Positions 1 to 8,149 are shown, numbered from the stretch's first letter. The stretch is DNA of 40,658 nt from Bacteroidota bacterium (GCA_030684645.1 JAUXUF010000124.1:1-40658), one strand, 5' to 3'. Notes: generated from the sequence alone by a model not told the origin. Program-made: numbers and translations.

Positions 1-859
1 ATTTGGCAAACTTTACCAAATCGGCCAGGCTCAGGATATGCTGAAGCTGATCGAGCGAATTTTCATCAATCGTATTCTTGTTTTGTTTGAATGTACCAAT
101 AGTTTCAGCCGAAGTAAATTCCATGGCCGGTATATCGAACCGGTTTTGAATGTACGTACGGATGGTATCAGCAACTTCAGAATAATATTGTTTGATTTTT
201 TCCTGTTGCCAAAGTTTCTGAGCCTTTATCCGGTCGAGTTCGCGCAAGGCAATGATGTGGGCAGGTTCGGCATGTTTTTCGGGTTTGCTGAACAACGGAA
301 TATTCTTTTTCTTCCACTTGATGTAATAGAAAATAAAAAATAGAATGGCTGCAATCAGTATGATTCCCAAAATATAAGGAGTGACTTCTTTCAAGGTAAC
401 GGGTGCACTGTATGGTACTTTAATGTCAACCGGCCCTTTGGTCGTGTCAATTTTCATCCCGTGAACCTGAAAAGCTAAAGCCCTGGTGGCTGCCGAATCC
501 AACATTTTCCCGTCTTTCATTTTGAAATAAAAAGGCGGAATCTGATGCACTCCACTGTCAAAAGAGGTAATCATCAGTTTTTGCGCCAGTCGTTCACGTT
601 CCTTGTCATCCAGTTTAAAGGTGTCAATTTTTGACCGGTTCACCACTTCAAGGTGTGAACTGAACGTGTCGGGAATCTGAGGAAACTCAATGCTGAGATC
701 TTTGGGTTTTTCAATTTCGAGAATTAGTTTCAGCTGATCTCCAATCAGTATGTGAGTCGAATCAATGCTGGCCTTTACCGTAACTTTTTGCGCCTTCAGT
801 GGTTGCAAACCACCTGAAAGTAAAACAAACAGTACGATATAGATTATTCTTTGCTTCAT
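1..859 (-). CDS. BatD-like membrane protein of the MoxR/Bat operon (3' end outside window)
   Basis: An open frame starts at the ATG on the minus strand at 859 and runs without a stop off the left edge (about 286 codons visible). It begins with a signal peptide (MKQRIIYIVLFVLLSGG), continues as a beta-rich periplasmic part with phrases such as KPKDLSIEFPQIPDTF that resemble BatD-type domains, and has one membrane span near residues 145-165 (YILGIILIAAILFFIFYYIK) followed by a basic cytoplasmic tail with helices. It lies 13 bp behind the DUF58 gene, the usual third position of the Bacteroidota moxR-DUF58-bat operon, which is otherwise followed by batA and batB. The exact role is unknown; Bat proteins are linked to aerotolerance and cell-envelope stress. 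The family name is inferred from domain style and gene order. Confidence 0.75.
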   Translation of the reverse strand, partial: MKQRIIYIVLFVLLSGGLQPLKAQKVTVKASIDSTHILIGDQLKLILEIEKPKDLSIEFPQIPDTFSSHLEVVNRSKIDTFKLDDKERERLAQKLMITSFDSGVHQIPPFYFKMKDGKMLDSAATRALAFQVHGMKIDTTKGPVDIKVPYSAPVTLKEVTPYILGIILIAAILFFIFYYIKWKKKNIPLFSKPEKHAEPAHIIALRELDRIKAQKLWQQEKIKQYYSEVADTIRTYIQNRFDIPAMEFTSAETIGTFKQNKNTIDENSLDQLQHILSLADLVKFAK

Positions 860-872
860 TTGGAATTTATTT

Positions 873-1745
873 TTATCCTCGTTTTTTAAACAGGCTGATC
901 AACGATTTGACATAGTCGTGGTTGGTACTGATGCTGACATAATCAACACGGCTCCTTTTGAAACTGTTGTCGAGCTGAGCAGACAAGTCATACCACCATT
1001 TCCGGTAAATAGATCTGGCTTGTGCATCCGAACTGTCAACCCAGGTATAGTTGCCGGTTTCTGCATCTTTCAGTTTGATCATCCCGATGTTGGGCAATTC
1101 AGTTTCGCGCTCGTCGTAAATTCGCAGGGCAACTATATCGTGACGGTTATTGGCAATAGAGAGAGCGTTTTCCAATGCAGCGTCTTTCTGAATGAAATCG
1201 GAAATGACAAAGGCTGTGCACCGTTTTTTGATGGCGTTGGTCAGGTACCGGATTGCCCCTGAAATATCGGTTCCCCTTGCTGTGGGTTCAAAATCGATTA
1301 ATTCGCTGATGATCCGAAGAATATGGCTACGGCCTTTTTTTGGGGGAATAAACTTTTCGATCTTATCAGAAAAGAAAATAACCCCGATTTTATCGTTGTT
1401 CTGAATGGCCGAAAAGGCAAGAATGGCTGAAATCTCAGTAATGATATCCTTTTTGAGCTTATCCATCGATCCAAATTCGCGCGATCCACTCATATCAATC
1501 AGTAACATCACCGTCAGCTCGCGTTCTTCTTCATAAATCTTAATGAAGGGTTTGTGGTAACGGGCGGTCACATTCCAGTCGATGTTGCGGATGTCGTCGC
1601 CAAACTGGTATTCACGAACCTCGCTGAAAGCCATCCCACGTCCTTTGAAGGCACTGTGGTACTCGCCGGCAAAAATATTGCGGCTCAATCCACGTGTTTT
1701 AATTTCAATTCTCCGGACTCGTTTTATTAGTTCGCTTGTTTCCAC
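873..1745 (-). CDS. DUF58 domain protein, MoxR-associated
   Basis: A 290-aa protein starting METSELIKRVRRIEIKTRGL. It carries the DUF58 signature around residues 35-70 (GRGMAFSEVREYQFGDDIRNIDWNVTARYHKP), followed by a vWA-like fold with a MIDAS-like stretch LLIDMSGSREFGS near residue 82. DUF58/vWA proteins are commonly paired with MoxR AAA+ ATPases and are thought to be their client or adaptor proteins. It lies downstream of moxR on the same strand, separated by about 115 bp that hold a heptamer repeat, and just upstream of the BatD-like gene. No Walker motifs or membrane spans are seen. The family assignment is firm; the molecular role is inferred. Confidence 0.9.
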   Translation of the reverse strand: METSELIKRVRRIEIKTRGLSRNIFAGEYHSAFKGRGMAFSEVREYQFGDDIRNIDWNVTARYHKPFIKIYEEERELTVMLLIDMSGSREFGSMDKLKKDIITEISAILAFSAIQNNDKIGVIFFSDKIEKFIPPKKGRSHILRIISELIDFEPTARGTDISGAIRYLTNAIKKRCTAFVISDFIQKDAALENALSIANNRHDIVALRIYDERETELPNIGMIKLKDAETGNYTWVDSSDAQARSIYRKWWYDLSAQLDNSFKRSRVDYVSISTNHDYVKSLISLFKKRG

Positions 1746-1754
1746 AAATTGTAA

Positions 1755-1854
1755 GTTTCAAGTTCAAAATTTCAGGTTGCAAATTGTTACGGGTTGCGTG
1801 TTACATGTTCCGGGTCGGTCGTTAACTCGTAACACGTAACCCGGAACTCACAAC
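1755..1854. repeat. heptamer (GTTNCNN) periodic repeat with an inverted half, inside the moxR-DUF58 gap
   Basis: The spacer can be read as consecutive 7-mers: GTTTCAA, GTTCAAA, ATTTCAG, GTTGCAA, a 3-nt interruption, then GTTACGG, GTTGCGT, GTTACAT, GTTCCGG, GTCGGTC, GTTAACT. The units then flip to the opposite orientation: CGTAACA, CGTAACC, CGGAACT. The arms 1790-1804 and 1829-1843 are complementary at 14 of 15 positions, so the transcript could fold into a hairpin between the two genes. The same heptamer appears at 22201-22235 and in weaker form at 10764-10791. Confidence 0.75.
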
Positions 1855-1860
1855 ATTTTT

Positions 1861-2856
1861 CTACGGAACTTCAACCGTATTTAAAATTTCAGCAATAATT
1901 TCTTCGGAAGTAATGTTGTTTGCTTCAGCTTCGTAGCTTAATCCGATACGGTGACGCATCACATCCATGCAAACTGCACGAACATCTTCAGGAATTACAT
2001 AGCCGCGGCGTTTGATGAAAGCGAATGCTTTGGCTGCCTGTGCCAGGCTGATGCTTGCACGGGGAGAACCTCCCCACGAAATCATATCGACATATTTATC
2101 CAATTTATAGGCTTTCGGGTCGCGGGTAGCAAATACAATATCAACAATATATTTCTGAATTTTTTCGTCCATGTAAACATCTTTCACCACATCGCGGGCT
2201 TTAAGAATGTCTTCAGGGCGCATGACTTTGGATGCAACCGGGAATACTTTCAGCAGGTTTTGCTGTATAATGAGTTTTTCTTCTTCTTTCGATGGATATT
2301 TGATCACCACTTTCAGCATAAAACGGTCAACCTGAGCTTCTGGCAGGGGATAGGTTCCTTCCTGTTCAATCGGGTTTTGAGTTGCCATGACGAGGAATGG
2401 CTCCTGTAATTTGTAGGTTGTTTCGCCGATGGTGATCTGGCGTTCCTGCATGGCTTCGAGCAAAGCAGACTGTACTTTGGCGGGAGCACGGTTAATTTCG
2501 TCGGCCAATACGAAGTTGGTGAAAATCGGACCTTTCTTGACAATGAATTCCTCTTTTTTCTGACTGTAAATCATAGTACCAAGTAAATCGGCAGGCAACA
2601 AATCGGGAGTAAACTGGATACGTGCATATTTGGCATCGATACTGGTGGCAAGTGTGTTGATTGCGAGTGTTTTCGCCAAACCAGGTACTCCTTCAAGCAG
2701 GATGTGACCACCAGATAAAAGTCCTACCAAAAGGCTCTCAACCAGGTGCTTTTGACCTACAATTACTTTGTTCATCTCCATAGTAATGATGTCGACAAAC
2801 GAACTTTCTCTCTGAATTCTTTCGTTTAATTCACGAATATCAACTGTTTCATTCAT
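1861..2856 (-). CDS. moxR: MoxR family AAA+ ATPase
   Basis: A 331-aa MoxR-type ATPase, chaperone-like and cytoplasmic. Walker A is HILLEGVPGLAKT near residue 53, Walker B with the following segment is FVLADEINRAPAKVQSALLEAM near residue 115, and the sensor 1 region is LVMATQNPIEQEGTYPLPEAQ. The C-terminal lid domain includes SWGGSPRASISLAQAAKAFAF, which is typical of the family. Length is normal. It is the first gene of a leftward operon with the DUF58 and BatD-like genes, and is divergent from truA across a 190-bp intergenic region. MoxR proteins usually act with vWA partners on envelope or metal-insertion processes; which process applies here cannot be read from the sequence. Confidence 0.95.
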   Translation of the reverse strand: MNETVDIRELNERIQRESSFVDIITMEMNKVIVGQKHLVESLLVGLLSGGHILLEGVPGLAKTLAINTLATSIDAKYARIQFTPDLLPADLLGTMIYSQKKEEFIVKKGPIFTNFVLADEINRAPAKVQSALLEAMQERQITIGETTYKLQEPFLVMATQNPIEQEGTYPLPEAQVDRFMLKVVIKYPSKEEEKLIIQQNLLKVFPVASKVMRPEDILKARDVVKDVYMDEKIQKYIVDIVFATRDPKAYKLDKYVDMISWGGSPRASISLAQAAKAFAFIKRRGYVIPEDVRAVCMDVMRHRIGLSYEAEANNITSEEIIAEILNTVEVP

Positions 2857-3026
2857 ATTTTTTGAATAAAATTATTTTAATGCTGTTATTTTTGACCGAC
2901 GAAAATACAGTATCCATGATTGAAAAAGGATAAATTTTCGTTAAATATTGTTAAGCTATTTCAGGTTTGAAAGGCCGCAAATTTAATAAATTCAGCGATC
3001 TTTAACAGAATGTGATTTCACTTTTT

Positions 3027-3034
3027 TATTTTTG
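3027..3034 (+). promoter_or_regulatory. Bacteroidota -7 box (TAnnTTTG) before truA
   Basis: TATTTTTG matches the Bacteroidota sigma-ABfr -7 consensus TAnnTTTG exactly. It lies 15 bp before the preferred TTG start at 3050. No clear -33 TTG was seen at the expected distance, so the call rests on the -7 element and its location. Confidence 0.5.
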
Positions 3035-3049
3035 CTGAAAATTAAGCCA

Positions 3050-3823
3050 TTGACACAAAGGTATTTCATAGAACTCGCCTATAAAGGCACCAATTTTCAC
3101 GGCTGGCAAATCCAACCCAACGCTGTTTCGGTTCAGGAATGTCTGGACAAAGCCTTGTCTGTCCTTACCCGCGAAACGATTGCAGTAACAGGGGCAGGCC
3201 GAACCGATACCGGTGTGCATGCCAGTTATTTTGTGGCGCATTTCGATTCATCAAAACTCAATCTTGATCATCCTGATTTTGTACACAAGTTGAACAGCTT
3301 TCTGGGCAAGAATATCGTTATTTTCCGTGTGTCGAAAGTCAATTCGGAAGCTCATGCCCGGTTCGATGCCGTTTCAAGAACCTATCAATACCATATAAAC
3401 TTAAAGAAAGACCCGTTTTCGCTGGAAACTTCGTGGTATTTTTTCCGGCAACCAGATTTAGTCAAAATGAATGAAGCAAGCCGTATTTTATTTGAATACA
3501 ATGACTTTACCAGTTTCAGCAAGCTACATACCGAGGTAAAAACTAATAATTGCAAAATCTATTGTGCAGAATGGGTTCAGAAAGGTTCGGATATTGTATT
3601 TACTGTTAAAGCCGATCGCTTTCTACGGAATATGGTTCGGGCGTTGGTCGGTACCATACTGGAAGTCGGAGTTGGCAAAATCAGTCTGGATGAATTTCGC
3701 GCCATCATCGAACAAAAAGACCGTGGAGCTGCAGGTTTGTCAGTTCCTGCGCATGGGTTGTTTCTGACGGATATTGAGTATCCGGAAAGTATTTTTGTAA
3801 GGAAATACCTAGGAATCATCTAG
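3050..3823 (+). CDS. truA: tRNA pseudouridine synthase A
   Basis: TruA converts uridines 38-40 in the anticodon stem of tRNAs to pseudouridine. The start of the family is seen as RYFIELAYKGTNFHGWQ, the catalytic aspartate lies in GAGRTDTGVHA, and the substrate-binding region RFDAVSRTYQY and the C-terminal FLRNMVRALVGTILEVG are present. Length (257 aa) is normal. The frame has no ATG: the candidates are TTG at 3032 and TTG at 3050. I chose 3050 because it places MTQRYFIEL at the usual N-terminus and because the 3032 TTG lies inside a perfect -7 promoter box, so it would not be transcribed. The gene stands alone, divergent from moxR. Confidence 0.93.
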   Translation: MTQRYFIELAYKGTNFHGWQIQPNAVSVQECLDKALSVLTRETIAVTGAGRTDTGVHASYFVAHFDSSKLNLDHPDFVHKLNSFLGKNIVIFRVSKVNSEAHARFDAVSRTYQYHINLKKDPFSLETSWYFFRQPDLVKMNEASRILFEYNDFTSFSKLHTEVKTNNCKIYCAEWVQKGSDIVFTVKADRFLRNMVRALVGTILEVGVGKISLDEFRAIIEQKDRGAAGLSVPAHGLFLTDIEYPESIFVRKYLGII

Positions 3824-3857
3824 AAATCGTTAGGTACATTGACTTAAAGAGACACAG

Positions 3858-4040
3858 CTATGCCTCTACGTTCTTCTGCTCAATTGTTTTTGGTGCAGTT
3901 CGTTTAGTTGGAGTTTGTCGGTGGGAGTGTTTTGCTTTATAGGCACGAATGTATTCACTAATAGCAGTTTCTTCTTCCTTAGTCAATGGTCTGCTGTTGA
4001 TTATAAGATCAACGCCTGCTGGTTCTTTTATGTGTCCCAT
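3858..4040 (-). CDS. conserved small hypothetical protein (60 aa)
   Basis: The protein is MGHIKEPAGVDLIINS followed by a predicted acidic helix (RPLTKEEETAISEYIRAYKA) and a basic, disordered tail. It starts at ATG 4040 and ends just past truA in the convergent orientation. The N-terminal half (IKEPxGVDxxIxSxPLTxEExxxISExI) looks like a small Bacteroidota family I have seen without a known function; this is recollection, not a search. No membrane span, cysteine or catalytic motif is visible. The sequence upstream, TATATTTT, is one mismatch from a -7 box. The short length leaves some doubt, but composition and phase look coding. Confidence 0.65.
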   Translation of the reverse strand: MGHIKEPAGVDLIINSRPLTKEEETAISEYIRAYKAKHSHRQTPTKRTAPKTIEQKNVEA

Positions 4041-4093
4041 TTTTTTCAGCTTTTAAAATATAAGTTCACTCCGAAAAGTCAGGAAAATTATAA

Positions 4094-4189
4094 ATGCCAC
4101 CAAGTCACTAAAACACTAAGCTACACAAAATACTGAATACCTGTCACATAATCTTTGTGAAACTTTGAGACTTTGTGACTTAGTGGCAT
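4094..4189. repeat. inverted pair of octamer (CACWAAGT) arrays
   Basis: The arms 4094-4108 and 4175-4189 are complementary at 14 of 15 positions. Each arm is itself made of four consecutive 8-mers. On the plus strand these are CACCAAGT, CACTAAAA, CACTAAGC and TACACAAA (4098-4129). On the minus strand they are CACTAAGT, CACAAAGT, CTCAAAGT and TTCACAAA (4185 back to 4154). The element sits between the end of the M13 peptidase gene and the start of the 60-aa gene, and may fold as a long imperfect hairpin in the transcript. Confidence 0.75.
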
Positions 4190-4262
4190 AAAAAGTCTTT
4201 ACAAAGTAGTCTCAAATATTTTTTAATTTAATGACGTGGGGTGGAAATTTTTTGAAAATATA

Positions 4263-6308
4263 TTACCAAATCCTCACAATTAAACTATCCGGCCGCCACA
4301 TCTGATCGCCTTCTTTTATACCAAAAGCTTTATAAAATTCAGGCATGTTTGAAAGTGTGCCAATCACGCGGTATTTGGCTGGTGAGTGAAAATCGCTTCG
4401 AACCTGGTTTGCAATCGCTTCGGGACGTTGATTGACCATCCAGGCCAGTGCAAATCCGAGGAAAAACCTCTGGTCAGGTGAAAGGTTTTCAATTTTTTCC
4501 TGGTAAAGGTACTGTTTGGTCTTTTTGAAAGCTTCATATCCCATGATGATTCCACCCAAATCTGCAATGTTTTCGCCTTGCGTAAGTTCTCCGTTAATGT
4601 GAAGTTTTTCGACCGGATTGTATTCGTTGAATTGCTTCACTATCATTTTGGTTTTGCTGTAGAATTTGGTGCTGTCATCCGGAGTCCACCAGTTATTCAG
4701 ATTTCCTTTTGAGTCATATTTACTTCCCTGATCATCAAATCCGTGAGTCATTTCGTGCCCGAAAGTTGATCCGCCAATGATGGCATACAAAACGGCATCA
4801 TCGGCCATTTTTCGTTCGTAACCCGGTACAATAATATTGCAGGCCGGAACAACAAGTTCGTTGTTTGAAGGATTGTAATAGGCATTGTAGTTTTGTGGTT
4901 GCATTTGCCATTCGGTGCGGTCAACCGGTTTTCCGAATTTAGAAATCATGTAATTGAAATGCCATTGGTTGGCATGAATGACATTTTGCGCATACGAATC
5001 ACGGTTGATTTTCATCTTGCTGAGGTCTTTCCATTTATCCGGATACCCCACTTTCATGATCATCGTGTCAAGCTTTTGTAAGGCTTTTGCTTTGGTTGCA
5101 TCGCTCATCCAATCCAGATTTTTAATCCGGTCGCCATAAACGGTTTTAACGGCATTGCCGATTTCAACCAGTTTTTCTTTGGTCCCGATCGGCAGATATT
5201 CAGCCACATAAACCTGACCGGTCAGTTCTCCAAGTAAGCCATCGGTTTCTTCAACTACTCTTTTCCATCGTGGTTTAGGCTGCTGAACTCCTCTCAGGAT
5301 GTGAGCATAAAAGTTGAACGATTCCTGGTAAGCGCTGTCGTCGAGATTGGAAGCCAATCCTTTGATCAGTTGATATTTCAGGTAGTTCTTCCAGGTGTCG
5401 AGAGGAAATTTTTTGAGGTCTTTATTTAAAGCTGAAAGAAATTCAGGTTGACCAACGATAACGGTGTCAACATTTTGAAGCCCAGTCTCCCGGTTGAATA
5501 TTTGCCAGTTGAAGTTCGGGGTCAACGCTGAAAGCTGTTTGAACGAAAGTTTGGTGTAGTTTTTCAAAGGATCGCGTGTGTCTTCCTTTTTTCGTGAGGC
5601 TGATGCCAGAGCAGTTTCGAGTCTAAGTTGACCTTTAGCCGCTGCTTTTGCTTTTTGCTGGTCGTAATTCAGAATTTTGAACATGTTTTCGAGATGTTTC
5701 AAAAATTCCTCCCTAACCAGTGATGTTCGTGCATCGTTTTCGAAATAATACGAACGATCAGGAAGGCTGAATCCTCCCTGCCAAATGGTTACTGCATTTT
5801 TACTGCTGATTTTGCTGTCCTGTTCTACTCCAAATCCAAACATGGGCGATCCTGAACTGCTGTGAATGAAAGCGGCTTCTGAAGTTAACTGATTCAAATT
5901 TTTCACCGCATCAATCTGATCCAAATACTGCTGAATAGCCGAAATGCCGGCTTTGTTCAGTTTGGCGCTGTCCATTCCTGAATAATAAAAATCACCGATT
6001 TTTTGTTTGTTGCTTCCCTTCTCTGATGCGGTTTGTGCACTTGTTTTGCAGATTTTAAGAATTTGAGAATTGATCGTATCTTGAATCACCTGAAATATGC
6101 CGCTGCTTTGTTCACTTGGTGCGATAGGGTTTTTATCAAACCATTTGCCATTGGCGAATTGAAAGAAATCATCTCCGGGAATAGCAGACGTGTCGATATG
6201 TGATGCCAGTGGATCGAGGGGCGCTACGGTGCTTTTACTTTTGATCTGACACGAAATTGCTGCCAGAATTATAACTGACATGCCAAATGCAATAAGATAA
6301 TGTTTCAT
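4263..6308 (-). CDS. M13 family zinc metallopeptidase (neprilysin/PepO-like), lipoprotein
   Basis: A 681-aa protein with a lipoprotein signal peptide (MKHYLIAFGMSVIILAAISC, lipobox AISC), so it is probably anchored in the envelope. The N-terminal M13 domain begins IDTSAIPGDDFFQFANGKW. The catalytic zinc motif is HEMTH within GGSTFGHEMTHGFDDQGSKY, the third ligand lies in ENIADLGG, and substrate-binding NAYYNPSNNELVVPA is present. The C-terminus ends MWRPDSLIVRIW, the normal family ending. Such enzymes cut peptides up to a few kilodaltons. Length is full and all key residues are present. It is monocistronic as far as can be seen, with the octamer inverted repeat after its stop codon. Confidence 0.95.
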   Translation of the reverse strand: MKHYLIAFGMSVIILAAISCQIKSKSTVAPLDPLASHIDTSAIPGDDFFQFANGKWFDKNPIAPSEQSSGIFQVIQDTINSQILKICKTSAQTASEKGSNKQKIGDFYYSGMDSAKLNKAGISAIQQYLDQIDAVKNLNQLTSEAAFIHSSSGSPMFGFGVEQDSKISSKNAVTIWQGGFSLPDRSYYFENDARTSLVREEFLKHLENMFKILNYDQQKAKAAAKGQLRLETALASASRKKEDTRDPLKNYTKLSFKQLSALTPNFNWQIFNRETGLQNVDTVIVGQPEFLSALNKDLKKFPLDTWKNYLKYQLIKGLASNLDDSAYQESFNFYAHILRGVQQPKPRWKRVVEETDGLLGELTGQVYVAEYLPIGTKEKLVEIGNAVKTVYGDRIKNLDWMSDATKAKALQKLDTMIMKVGYPDKWKDLSKMKINRDSYAQNVIHANQWHFNYMISKFGKPVDRTEWQMQPQNYNAYYNPSNNELVVPACNIIVPGYERKMADDAVLYAIIGGSTFGHEMTHGFDDQGSKYDSKGNLNNWWTPDDSTKFYSKTKMIVKQFNEYNPVEKLHINGELTQGENIADLGGIIMGYEAFKKTKQYLYQEKIENLSPDQRFFLGFALAWMVNQRPEAIANQVRSDFHSPAKYRVIGTLSNMPEFYKAFGIKEGDQMWRPDSLIVRIW

Positions 6309-6611
6309 GACTTGATAAAATTTGATCAGTAATAAAAGTATTATGCTTTTACAAATAACGGAATTAAACTTGAATGGGTATAATCAGGAATCGAAATTTT
6401 GTTGAAGTTAGATTTCAAGGTATATGCGCTGGACTGATTGAAGTCGAAGCAACCAAAAGCAAAGGTTGTTGTATCTATCCTCTTTTATTAACGTCAGTTC
6501 GAAATAAGGAATCAGAGCTGCAAAGTACCTGTGTTCCGGCTTAACGATTTTATGCATGATCATTTTCGACTGAAGATTGTTTATTTTATCGGATCAATAA
6601 ATTCAGAAATA
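6309..6611. other. divergent intergenic region, nothing specific recognised
   Basis: About 300 bp between the peptidase (-) and the thioredoxin-like gene (+). A GTG at 6531 is in frame with the latter, but the 27 extra codons resemble no known N-terminus. A short inverted repeat, CAACC/GGTTG (around 6450-6468), is seen. No exact TAnnTTTG box was found near either start. Confidence 0.4.
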
Positions 6612-7193
6612 ATGCACTACACTTTACAGATATATGATCAGGCTCCTGATTTTAACCTGAAAGCTACCGATGGGAAATCCTATAAACTGAGTAGTTTTTC
6701 TGAGGCTGCTATTCTCGTTGTATTTTTTACTTGTAATCATTGCCCTTATGTGCTTGGAAGTGATGAGGAGACCAGAAAAACTGCCGATTATTTCCAGCCG
6801 GAGGGAGTCCGGTTTGTGGCTATCAATTCGAACAGTCCAAATACTTATTCAGAAGACAGTTTTGAAAATATGGTCAGCCGGATGAATGAGAATCATTTTC
6901 CATGGCTCTACCTGTATGACGAAATGCAGGAAGTTGCGCTGGCTTATGGTGCATTGAAAACCCCTCATTTTTTCGTGTTTAACGAAGGCCGAAAACTGGT
7001 CTATAACGGGCGCGCTGTTGATCAGCCCCGCGATGCTTCAAAAATTACGGTCAACGATCTGGATCGCGCACTTTCTGAATTGCTGGCCGGTCGCGAAGTT
7101 TCAATCCCAGTTACAAACCCAATTGGTTGCAGCATCAAGTGGGAAGGGAAAGACAGGAAATGGATGCCACCGGAGGCGTGTGATTTGGTATGA
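6612..7193 (+). CDS. thioredoxin-like/peroxiredoxin-like (PRX_like1 type) protein
   Basis: A 193-aa protein from ATG 6612. After [19 protein letters not shown], a redoxin N-terminus, comes [12 protein letters not shown] with a CxxC pair (CNHC) in the thioredoxin active-site position. The cis-proline region is [14 protein letters not shown], and the end is [15 protein letters not shown], typical of a subgroup of AhpC/TSA-like redoxins found in many Bacteroidota. It has no signal peptide, so it is likely cytoplasmic. A thiol-disulfide or peroxide-reducing role is inferred; substrate unknown. A longer form from GTG 6531 is possible but unlikely, because family members begin close to the QIYDQAPDF segment. 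Confidence 0.88.
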   Translation: MHYTLQIYDQAPDFNLKATDGKSYKLSSFSEAAILVVFFTCNHCPYVLGSDEETRKTADYFQPEGVRFVAINSNSPNTYSEDSFENMVSRMNENHFPWLYLYDEMQEVALAYGALKTPHFFVFNEGRKLVYNGRAVDQPRDASKITVNDLDRALSELLAGREVSIPVTNPIGCSIKWEGKDRKWMPPEACDLV

Positions 7194-7239
7194 AGTTCCT
7201 GATTCCAGGCTACACTGCAATATTCGATCGATCTTCCGA

Positions 7240-7257
7240 TTTTAATCACATTTTAAT
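7240..7257 (+). promoter_or_regulatory. direct repeat TTTTAAT-N4-TTTTAAT, probable OmpR-type regulator box before the response regulator gene
   Basis: TTTTAAT occurs at 7240-7246 and 7251-7257, an 11-bp period as used by OmpR/PhoB-family regulators. A weak third unit (AGTCAAT, 7273-7279) is in phase. The pattern matches the four-unit array at 9528-9567, so the regulator encoded at 7455 may control its own gene. This is inference from pattern only. Confidence 0.5.
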
Positions 7258-7298
7258 TTCCCTGGCATTTAAAGTCAATTATTTGCCTGGAATATCAT

Positions 7299-7306
7299 TA
7301 GTTTTG
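7299..7306 (+). promoter_or_regulatory. Bacteroidota -7 box (TAGTTTTG) before the response regulator gene
   Basis: An exact TAnnTTTG match, 41 bp after the TTTTAAT repeat and about 150 bp before the ATG at 7455. No good -33 element is present at 19-20 bp, which fits a promoter needing an activator. The implied 5' leader of about 140 nt is long. Confidence 0.4.
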
Positions 7307-7454
7307 TGACTATGGAACGAACATGCCATGGAAGATATTTTTCAAGGTAATAGCACAAAAAGAGATTGAAAATATTGTTCGAAGAGAATTCCTTTTGGCA
7401 TGGAGTTCCACGAGAACGCACAGTTATTCAATTTTAAAAAAACTTTATATTCTC

Positions 7455-8144
7455 ATGAATCAATCAGAAGTAAGAATACTAGTGGTAGAAGACGAACCCA
7501 AAGTGGCATTGTTTGTCAAACGTGGATTGGAGGAAAATGGATTCTCTGCTGAAATTGCTTTTGATGGAGCCATCGGAAAAAGAATGTTCGATGCCGGAGA
7601 TTATGATGTGGTCATTTTGGATATCAATATGCCTTACAAAAATGGAATTGAACTGTGTAAAGAAATCAGGAGCATCAACCAGAAAATCCCTGTATTGATG
7701 CTTACTGCATTGGGAACGACAGAAGATAAACTTTCAGGATTTGGTTCCGGAGCTGACGATTACCTGGTGAAACCTTTTGAGTTCCGTGAACTACTCGCCC
7801 GCATTCGCTCGCTTTTAAAACGGATTTCTGTTGCCGAAACTGGAGGAAACATACTTAAGTTTCTCGATCTTGAAATGAACCTCGATACGTACGAAGTTAC
7901 CCGCAGTACCCAAAAAATTGATTTGACTCAAAAGGAATTTGCTCTGCTGGAATACCTGCTTCGGAATAAAGGAAGGGTAGTTTCAAGGATCGATATTGCC
8001 GAAAAAGTATGGGACATTACTTTCGATACCGGAACAAATGTCATAGATGTTTATGTAAATTTCCTTCGAAAAAAGATAGATAAGGACTTTGCTCAGAAAC
8101 TGATTCACACGCAGACAGGTGTTGGCTACATTTTAAAAGCTTGA
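7455..8144 (+). CDS. OmpR/PhoB-family response regulator
   Basis: A 229-aa regulator from ATG 7455. The receiver domain opens with ILVVEDEPKVALFVKRGLE, the phosphorylated Asp lies in VVILDINMPYKNG, Thr in VLMLTALG, and Lys in DDYLVKPFEF. The C-terminal winged-helix DNA-binding domain includes LTQKEFALLEYLLRNKGRVV and ends TQTGVGYILKA. The frame is open back to 7323, but the added 44 residues precede the conserved receiver start and are unlikely to be used. It is followed by the sensor kinase 5 bp downstream (ATG at 8150). The flanking TTTAAT 11-bp repeats are its most likely binding sites. It resembles CusR/RprY-type regulators; the stimulus is unknown. Confidence 0.95.
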   Translation: MNQSEVRILVVEDEPKVALFVKRGLEENGFSAEIAFDGAIGKRMFDAGDYDVVILDINMPYKNGIELCKEIRSINQKIPVLMLTALGTTEDKLSGFGSGADDYLVKPFEFRELLARIRSLLKRISVAETGGNILKFLDLEMNLDTYEVTRSTQKIDLTQKEFALLEYLLRNKGRVVSRIDIAEKVWDITFDTGTNVIDVYVNFLRKKIDKDFAQKLIHTQTGVGYILKA

Positions 8145-8149
8145 CCGAT

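Noticed and set aside
38-343. Plus-strand open frame of 101 codons at the left edge
   Set aside because: It lies opposite the minus-strand BatD-like gene, which has a signal peptide and membrane span and continues off the edge; the plus frame has no recognisable features.
4094-4189. Rho-independent terminator or CRISPR-like array
   Set aside because: The arms are far apart, not followed by a T-run, and the units are 8 bp without spacers; it is better described as a short-period inverted repeat.
7323-7454. 44-residue N-terminal extension of the response regulator
   Set aside because: Receiver domains start right at ILVVEDE; the extension covers the probable 5' leader and has no family counterpart.
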